Shown here: positions 58,867 to 64,000 of the stretch, piece by piece
Numbering within the stretch: position 1 is the first letter of the stretch
Layout of the letters: every line of letters begins with the position of its first letter
Source of the DNA: an uncultured Chlorobiaceae bacterium
Lineage (GTDB): Bacteria > Bacteroidota > Chlorobiia > Chlorobiales > Chlorobiaceae
Direction: 5' to 3'
NCBI GenBank assembly: GCA_903824045.1
Contig: CAIJVD010000024.1
Span: 1-64,000 of the forward strand
Length of the DNA stretch: 64,000 nt
Notes under the pieces: model-generated
What the model was told of the DNA's origin: nothing
Databases searched by the model: none
Seen by the model: the letters and a program-made list of their open reading frames with translations, nothing else
Program-made: the position numbers and the translations under genes

Positions 58867-59922
58867 ATGCTGCATAAAAATTTACTGCAAAAGCTCCTCC
58901 AGGAAGAACATTTTTCTCAGGATGAGATGACCTTCTGCATGGACAGCATCATGGACGGGCGCTTTTCCGATATCGTCATAGCCGCCACGCTCGCCCTCAT
59001 CCAGAAAAACGGGGTCACCCCCCCTGAAGCCGCCGGGGCCTACTACAGCCTTATGGCAAAGGCCGGCAAGATCACCCTCGATCCTGACGCCGTCGATACC
59101 TGCGGCACCGGCGGTGACCATGCAGGCACCTTCAACATCTCAACAACAGCTTCGATTATTGCCTGCAGCGCAGGGGTGCCGATAGCCAAGCACGGAAACC
59201 GTTCGGTAACCAGCAGCTGCGGCAGCGCCGACGTGCTCGAGGCTCTCGGATTCGCCATCGACCTGCCGCCGGAAGCGACACAGGAGCTTTTTCAGGAGAC
59301 CGGATTTTCCTTCCTCTTTGCCCCGCTCTACCACCCCTCGATGAAACGGGTTGCCCACATCCGCAGGGAGCTCGGCATACGGACAATCTTCAATATTCTC
59401 GGCCCCCTGATCAATCCTGCCGGCGCAAAGCGGCAGCTTGTCGGCGTCTTCAACCGCGAGCTCATGGAACTCTATACCGAAGTGCTGCTCCGGACAGGTA
59501 CCCGCCATGCAATGGTTGTCCACTCCATGACCCAGGAGGGTCTGGCCCTCGATGAGCCGAGCCTCAACGGGCCGACAGAGGTCATAGAAATCAGGAACGG
59601 ATCGACGGCCCGTCACACCTTTTATCCTGAAAATTTCGGTCTGGAACACCATCCGCTCTCGGCAATTCAGGGCGGAGATGCAGAAAAAAATGCCAATATC
59701 ATCAGGGCCATCCTCGACGGAAGCGCATCCCGGGCGCAGCTTGACGCCGCCATCTACACCACGGCAATGGCCTGTCACGTCTCCGGAAAAGCCTCAAGCA
59801 TCGCCGAAGGGTTCACGATGGCAAGAGATGCTCTCGAAAGCGGTCGGGCAGAGAAGCACTTCGCAAGAATCTTGCAGATAAACCTAAGCCTCGCAAAGAA
59901 ATACGGGAATGGAGAAAACTAA
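58867..59922 (+). CDS. trpD: Anthranilate phosphoribosyltransferase
   Basis: A 351-residue TrpD, the second step of tryptophan synthesis. Motifs: [20 protein letters not shown] (PRPP loop), [57 protein letters not shown] and [15 protein letters not shown]. Start at 58867 by family comparison ([12 protein letters not shown]); the open frame begins at 58792. No other trp gene is beside it, so the trp pathway is scattered here, and no leader peptide or attenuator is seen. Confidence 0.96.
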   Translation: MLHKNLLQKLLQEEHFSQDEMTFCMDSIMDGRFSDIVIAATLALIQKNGVTPPEAAGAYYSLMAKAGKITLDPDAVDTCGTGGDHAGTFNISTTASIIACSAGVPIAKHGNRSVTSSCGSADVLEALGFAIDLPPEATQELFQETGFSFLFAPLYHPSMKRVAHIRRELGIRTIFNILGPLINPAGAKRQLVGVFNRELMELYTEVLLRTGTRHAMVVHSMTQEGLALDEPSLNGPTEVIEIRNGSTARHTFYPENFGLEHHPLSAIQGGDAEKNANIIRAILDGSASRAQLDAAIYTTAMACHVSGKASSIAEGFTMARDALESGRAEKHFARILQINLSLAKKYGNGEN

Positions 59923-59978
59923 ATGCTTATCTTTGTGCCAAAAAACATGTATACTGTCTGCCTTGATGTTTTGATGAA

Positions 59979-60989
59979 GTGAGCACCCCAATGACCATGA
60001 ACACACGCGACACGCTGAGCCCTGAAACAGAGGGAAGCATAAGCGAAAAGCTTCAACGCTCCGGAGTGAGCAGTGCCCGGCAGAAGGTTATACGGACAGC
60101 GCTTGAAAATGTCAACAAGCCCGGCTTCCGCATAGACCCCTCCGCCATTGTGCCGCTGATGAAACCCGTCACCTGGTTTCCTCCAATGTGGGCGTTTGCC
60201 TGCGGCGTGGTTTCAACAGGTCAGGACGTTGCAGCGAACTGGTCCATTCTTCTCAGGGGCGTGCTGCTTGCCGGACCGCTCATGTGCGCCATGTCGCAGA
60301 CAATGAACGACTACTTCGATCGCGAGGTCGATGCCATCAACGAACCTGAACGCCCGATCCCTGCCGGAAAAATATCAAAACAGGCAAGCTGGCTGATCAC
60401 CTTCGGCCTCATCATCAGCGGATTCCTGGTCGCCCTCTCCATCCATCCATACGTCGTTGTCATAGCCTTTGTCGGCGTGCTCATGTCGCACGCCTATTCC
60501 GGCCCGCCCATCCGTGCCAAACGAAACGGATGGTTCGGCAACCTTATTGTCGGGCTTGCCTATGAAGGGGTCGCCTGGCTGACCGGCAGCTTCGCCATCA
60601 CTCAAGGGGTGCCGTCGACGGAGACCATCGCCCTTGCCATAATCTTCTCCCTCGGAGCGCACGGCATCATGACCCTCAACGACTTCAAGTCGATCGTCGG
60701 CGACAAGATCCGTGAGGTTGCCTCCATTCCGGTTCAGCTCGGCGAGCGGAGAGCCGCCATTCTTGCCTCGGTGCTCATGGACGCCGCCCAGCTTGCGGCC
60801 CTGGCCATCCTTGTGTCAAAAGGGGCCATAACAACAACAATCATCGGCCTCGCCCTCCTCGCCGCCCAGCTTCCGATGCAGAAAATTCTCATCGAGAATC
60901 CGGAGAAAAAGGCGATCTGGTACAACTCATTCGGCACACTGCTCTACGTCCTCTCCATGATGGTCTGCGCAGTCGGCATCCGGCCATAA
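59979..60989 (+). CDS. bchG: Bacteriochlorophyll a synthase (UbiA prenyltransferase)
   Basis: A 336-residue UbiA-superfamily prenyltransferase with eight or nine membrane helices that attaches the isoprenoid tail to a (bacterio)chlorophyllide. [21 protein letters not shown] and the Asp-rich prenyl-diphosphate motif [21 protein letters not shown] are typical of BchG; the second motif is [10 protein letters not shown]. Green sulfur bacteria carry three paralogues: ChlG (Chl a), BchG (BChl a) and BchK (BChl c). BchG is favoured by the strong match to the [13 protein letters not shown] start of proteobacterial BchG, but ChlG cannot be excluded by eye. The start could be GTG 59979, ATG 59991 or ATG 59997; the first 55 residues are a hydrophilic extension. 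Confidence 0.85.
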   Translation: MSTPMTMNTRDTLSPETEGSISEKLQRSGVSSARQKVIRTALENVNKPGFRIDPSAIVPLMKPVTWFPPMWAFACGVVSTGQDVAANWSILLRGVLLAGPLMCAMSQTMNDYFDREVDAINEPERPIPAGKISKQASWLITFGLIISGFLVALSIHPYVVVIAFVGVLMSHAYSGPPIRAKRNGWFGNLIVGLAYEGVAWLTGSFAITQGVPSTETIALAIIFSLGAHGIMTLNDFKSIVGDKIREVASIPVQLGERRAAILASVLMDAAQLAALAILVSKGAITTTIIGLALLAAQLPMQKILIENPEKKAIWYNSFGTLLYVLSMMVCAVGIRP

Positions 60990-61074
60990 CGACTTCATCC
61001 GGCATAATACTTTTCCGGTTTACAAAACTATTGTTATATTCAGATTCGTTTTTTTAACACCAATTGATAGCACC

Positions 61075-61293
61075 ATGCCCAAAGTCTGCCTGCTGACCGG
61101 TAAAAAACCTATATACGGCAATACGGTATCCCATGCGAACAACCATGTCCGCACCCGTTTTGAGCCTAACCTTCATACCAAGAGAGTCTGGATAGAGGAA
61201 GAGAAGCGTTTCGTCAAGGTCAAGCTCTCGGCAAAAGCCATGAAGATCATTGCCAAGACCGGAACCGCCGAACTCGCAAAACTGCTGAAGTAA
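61075..61293 (+). CDS. rpmB: 50S ribosomal protein L28
   Basis: A 72-residue L28: [39 protein letters not shown] is unmistakable, with the C-terminal [14 protein letters not shown]. It lacks the two paired Cys motifs of zinc-binding L28 forms (only Cys5 is present). It is followed by a terminator 54 bases past its stop codon and not by rpmG, the common neighbour. Confidence 0.97.
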   Translation: MPKVCLLTGKKPIYGNTVSHANNHVRTRFEPNLHTKRVWIEEEKRFVKVKLSAKAMKIIAKTGTAELAKLLK

Positions 61294-61347
61294 CAGCAGT
61301 CACAACCCGGCTCTTAACGATCGGTCTACTCTCAATATCTTGCCAAG

Positions 61348-61377
61348 GCCCAATCATCAACGGTTGGGCTTTTTTTT
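61348..61377 (+). terminator. Terminator of rpmB
   Basis: GCCCAA (61348-61353) pairs with TTGGGC (61364-61369) over a 10-base loop, followed by eight T. The start codon of rnhA lies five bases past the T run. Confidence 0.85.
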
Positions 61378-61381
61378 GTCG

Positions 61382-61822
61382 ATGCAGAAAAGAATAATCA
61401 TATACACAGACGGCGCGTGCAGCGGCAATCCCGGCCCGGGTGGCTGGGGAGCGCTTTTAATGTACGAATCGGCGACCCGTGAAATTTCGGGCTATGAGCC
61501 CGCCACGACCAATAACCGGATGGAGCTTTCTGCGGCGATCGAAGGGATGGAAGCCCTCAAGGAGCCCTGCAGGGTGGAGATCTACAGCGACTCCAGCTAC
61601 CTGGTCAACGCCATCAACGAAGGGTGGCTGAAACGGTGGGTCAAGAACAACTGGAAAACTGCGGCAAAGAAAAATGTGGAGAATATCGACCTTTGGCAAA
61701 AAATACTGAAGTTGATTAGATTGCACGAGGTGACCTTCCACAAGGTGAAGGGCCACAGCGACAACCCCTACAACAACCGATGCGATACCCTGGCCCGTGA
61801 GGCCATCAAGAACCACCCTTAA
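61382..61822 (+). CDS. rnhA: Ribonuclease HI
   Basis: A 146-residue RNase HI, which degrades RNA in RNA-DNA hybrids. The DEDD residues are visible: IYTDGACSGNPGPGGW (Asp), NRMELSAAIEGMEAL (Glu), IYSDSSYLVNAI (Asp) and NNRCDTLAREA (Asp). HKVKGHSDNPYNN has the conserved His. An upstream frame starting at 61340 runs through the rpmB terminator; MQKRIIIYTDGA at 61382 is the normal family start, yet it has no ribosome-binding site because the T run of the terminator is directly before it. Two bases separate it from the next gene. Confidence 0.96.
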   Translation: MQKRIIIYTDGACSGNPGPGGWGALLMYESATREISGYEPATTNNRMELSAAIEGMEALKEPCRVEIYSDSSYLVNAINEGWLKRWVKNNWKTAAKKNVENIDLWQKILKLIRLHEVTFHKVKGHSDNPYNNRCDTLAREAIKNHP

Positions 61823-61824
61823 CC

Positions 61825-62868
61825 ATGCGATCAATGCAGAGGAATGCCCCTACAGAAGCCGCACCGGAAAAACGCTCCCTGAAAAAAGGATCCGGGCTTT
61901 TCTTTTCGATCACGAGCATCCTCACGCTCTGCTTTTTTGGCATTGTCATCTGGGTCAACTGGCCCAAGGCCCGCATTCAGCCTGAACCACTGAGCCCTGA
62001 ACTCCGAAGCGTTGTCGACCGCATACCCGAACGCTCGGACGCCCTGATCTACATCGGCTTCAAGGATATCCGCGAGAGCCGCTTCTGGAAGGAGGTCGTG
62101 CCCGACTCCCTCAAAAAAGCCCCGCTCTTTGAAGCAAAAGGACGGCTTGACCAGCTCATGAAAGCTGCCTCAATCAATCCCATGCAGGACGTTGACACGC
62201 TTCTGGTGAGCTTTCGCCAGCATGGATACCGGCAGCAGCAATTTCTCGGCGTGGCATGGGGCCCGTTTTCAAAATCACTTCCGGAATCATTCCTGAAAGC
62301 CCACAGCCGAAGCACCGAAACCATCGGCGGCCACAAATGCTACGCGCTTGACAGCACCCTCTGGGTCTGCCCCGTCAGCCCCCGTCAGATCGCGCTGTCG
62401 AGCAGCAAGACAATGCTCGGGGAGTACCTTGTACCACAAGGAAGCTTCTTCAAGCGCGACTCACTCTCCACCGCACTCATCGACAAGGCGGTCTACAAAT
62501 CGCACCTCTGGTTTGCTCTCCCCTCAGCCGCATGGACCACGAGCGCCCTGCAGAGCCTCACCTCATCCAACAAGGACATGAAGAACCTGGGCAACCTCAA
62601 CAGGATCCAGCACCTGGCGCTCTCAATGAAGTTCAATGAGGGAATCGAAGCCGAAAGCGAATGGGTCTACAATACACGGAGGGCGGCATACTTCGCTTCG
62701 ACCTTTCTCTGGGGTGCTGTAAAAATTTCGGAAATCTCGAGTTCACGAACGAGCGATCAGGCCAAACAGCTGCTGAAAAACCTTGAGATCCAGCAGAACC
62801 TTGAATCCGTAGTCGTTCACACCCGGCTCCCCATTGAGCTTTTTCTGCAGGCCAAAAACCGGAAGTAG
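61825..62868 (+). CDS. Unknown protein with one N-terminal membrane anchor
   Basis: A 347-residue protein I do not recognise. A basic, hydrophilic N-terminus (residues 1-23) precedes one hydrophobic helix (GLFFSITSILTLCFFGIVIWVN, about 24-45), so the remaining 300 residues would be periplasmic. That part resembles repeated alpha/beta substructures: RIPERSDALIYIGFKDIRESRFWKEVV, and later LSTALIDKAVYKSHLWFALPSAAW, as in proteins that report on beta-strand pairs (a DUF3352-like pattern), but no motif is decisive. Two cysteines (CYALDSTLWVC, 8 residues apart) could form a disulfide. It follows rnhA by two bases and is probably cotranscribed with it. Confidence 0.75.
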   Translation: MRSMQRNAPTEAAPEKRSLKKGSGLFFSITSILTLCFFGIVIWVNWPKARIQPEPLSPELRSVVDRIPERSDALIYIGFKDIRESRFWKEVVPDSLKKAPLFEAKGRLDQLMKAASINPMQDVDTLLVSFRQHGYRQQQFLGVAWGPFSKSLPESFLKAHSRSTETIGGHKCYALDSTLWVCPVSPRQIALSSSKTMLGEYLVPQGSFFKRDSLSTALIDKAVYKSHLWFALPSAAWTTSALQSLTSSNKDMKNLGNLNRIQHLALSMKFNEGIEAESEWVYNTRRAAYFASTFLWGAVKISEISSSRTSDQAKQLLKNLEIQQNLESVVVHTRLPIELFLQAKNRK

Positions 62869-62886
62869 CAAGCCCTTCCGCCTGGA

Positions 62887-63867
62887 TCACTCCTCACCCG
62901 AGAGAAAACAGAGCTTCTTCCCCTTCCAGAGTACGCGCACCTGCCTGCCTGCCATGACCACCCTGCCGGGCTGCGTGCCCAGAAGATCGACAAGCTTCTG
63001 CAATCCTTGAGCATCAACCGGCGCACCCATCTCCATGAGCGCCCGCTTGAAAATCTCTTTCTGCTCGAAAACACTCAGACGGCGCAATGCATCCACCTCA
63101 AGCGTCCCCTCCCGGAGCGAAAGCCCCGGCTCCTGTTCGATCAGCCTCCCGAAATAGAGCTCCAGAAACAGCTCAAGCTCACCCGCCTGCTCGGAGAGGC
63201 GCTGGAGAGAGACCATCAGCTTCCCCTTGAAGCGCTCCTCGATAAGCGGGATGATGCGGTTGCGGATGAAATTACGGTCATGGTCATCAGCGAGGTTGCT
63301 GCTGTCCGTTCTGAAGGCAATGGCTCGCTCTTTCAGATAGCCGGAGATATCCCTCTTGCTGATGAGCAGCATCGGGCGGATAACCCTGCCGTTGCGCGCC
63401 CGAATACCTTTGAGGCCGGGAAGGGAGACCCCCCGGAAAAGGTTGAAGAGCATCGTCTCGGCATTGTCGCTGATATGATGGCCAGTGGCGACTGCTGTAT
63501 AGCCGAGCTCCAGCTGTAGCCGCTCAAAATAACGGTAGCGAAGCACCCTGGCCGTCTCCTCAATGGATCGCTTCAAGAGGGTTGCCTGTTGACGGGTATC
63601 AAACCGCTCAACATGGCACTCCAAACCAAGCGCGCGGGCATGGCTCACCACGAAGGCCTCATCGGCATCGCTCTCTGCGGCACGAAGCTGAAAGTTGCAG
63701 TGCGCAACCGCAATCCCGAGGTGCAGAACCGGCTGAACGGCCGAGAAAAGGGCGAGCATGGCCATGGAGTCCGGCCCCCCGGAGAGTGCCACAAGGACGC
63801 GATCTCCCTCCAGGCAGAGCCCGGCTTTCCTGATCTCTCTGAGAAACTTTTTTTCCAGCGCGTTCAA
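62887..63867 (-). CDS. tilS: tRNA(Ile)-lysidine synthetase
   Basis: A 326-residue TilS, which modifies C34 of tRNA-Ile(CAU) to lysidine so that it reads AUA. The P-loop SGGPDSMAML (about 30-39), GHHISDNAETMLFNLFRGVSLPGLKGI and RDISGYLKERAIAFRTDSSN are diagnostic. The C-terminal region after 210 is shorter than in E. coli TilS (about 430), as in Gram-positive-like short forms. The start is TTG at 63867, four bases after GGGGAG. Convergent with the unknown anchored protein gene. Confidence 0.93.
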   Translation of the reverse strand: MNALEKKFLREIRKAGLCLEGDRVLVALSGGPDSMAMLALFSAVQPVLHLGIAVAHCNFQLRAAESDADEAFVVSHARALGLECHVERFDTRQQATLLKRSIEETARVLRYRYFERLQLELGYTAVATGHHISDNAETMLFNLFRGVSLPGLKGIRARNGRVIRPMLLISKRDISGYLKERAIAFRTDSSNLADDHDRNFIRNRIIPLIEERFKGKLMVSLQRLSEQAGELELFLELYFGRLIEQEPGLSLREGTLEVDALRRLSVFEQKEIFKRALMEMGAPVDAQGLQKLVDLLGTQPGRVVMAGRQVRVLWKGKKLCFLSGEE

Positions 63868-64000
63868 CTGGCTCCCCGGTTTATGGCAATAATCGTCACG
63901 ACGGCATGCATTCGAATAGAGAAAAAGAGAAAAAGGCCGTTCCTGTTTTTTTTCAGGTACAAGATAAATAAATTATGCCGCACGCATCCGAATAGATAAT
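63868..64000. other. Right edge, upstream of tilS
   Basis: 133 bases with an AT-rich stretch suitable for the tilS promoter. No gene or structured element is recognised before the window ends. Confidence 0.4.

Overview
The window is chromosomal DNA from a green sulfur bacterium (Chlorobiaceae, most likely Chlorobium/Pelodictyon-like). The lineage call rests on a BciB-type 8-vinyl reductase, a BchG-type bacteriochlorophyll synthase, an ADP-forming succinyl-CoA ligase as expected for the reductive TCA cycle, oxygen-independent HemN, a carbamoyl-phosphate synthase large subunit encoded as a separate C-terminal half, a DnaG that has lost its zinc ligands as in the Bacteroidota/Chlorobiota, and DUF3098. 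Nearly everything is single-copy housekeeping or photosynthesis metabolism; truly accessory DNA is limited to a few spots. I see no CRISPR array, prophage or rRNA operon.

Layout. 1-1.9 kb: left edge with a truncated AbiEi-type antitoxin gene behind a probable operator, an isolated metallophosphoesterase, a gene-poor stretch and tRNA-Val(GAC) with its own promoter and terminator. 1.9-10.6 kb (minus): clpX, a DUF4404 gene, gltD-gltB (glutamate synthase) and gpmA. 10.9-16.4 kb: a nitronate-monooxygenase-like flavoprotein, a DUF697-like membrane protein, tadA, sucC and bciB. 16.6-21.7 kb (minus): a tolC-macA-macB tripartite export operon and an SDR resembling chlorophyll b reductases (NYC1/NOL). 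22-29.5 kb: an ABC-F ATPase, a Gfo/Idh/MocA oxidoreductase, a REP-associated tyrosine transposase with adjacent REP-like hairpin, hemN, purE and a DUF985 cupin. 29.7-34.2 kb: one 1505-residue repeat-rich autotransporter. 34.4-37.7 kb: type II NADH dehydrogenase plus a small membrane protein, an argD-like aminotransferase and DUF3098. 37.8-40.4 kb (minus): exbB-exbD-exbD-tonB. 40.7-48.8 kb: dnaG, glyA, ribBA, the carB C-terminal half with a ferritin-like gene, and a second metallophosphoesterase. 48.9-64 kb: glgP, pyrD, ispF, an FtsX-type permease, a phosphofructokinase with pyrophosphate-type signatures, ilvE, holB, a M24 peptidase, trpD, bchG, rpmB, rnhA, an unknown anchored protein and tilS.

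Functional links. bciB, bchG and hemN act at different points of (bacterio)chlorophyll synthesis; sucC feeds the reductive TCA cycle; gltBD, argD, ilvE, trpD, glyA, carB and pyrD cover nitrogen and amino acid/pyrimidine metabolism; glgP and pfk handle glycogen and sugar phosphates. Envelope functions are the MacAB-TolC exporter, the TonB energiser and the autotransporter. The points most worth a second look are the autotransporter's 409-residue-register internal duplication, the RAYT with a GTAG-flanked hairpin at its stop codon, the NYC1/NOL-like SDR in an organism expected to lack chlorophyll b, the D/K active-site signature of the phosphofructokinase, and two genes (bciB, rnhA) that start immediately behind the U-tract of the upstream gene's terminator.
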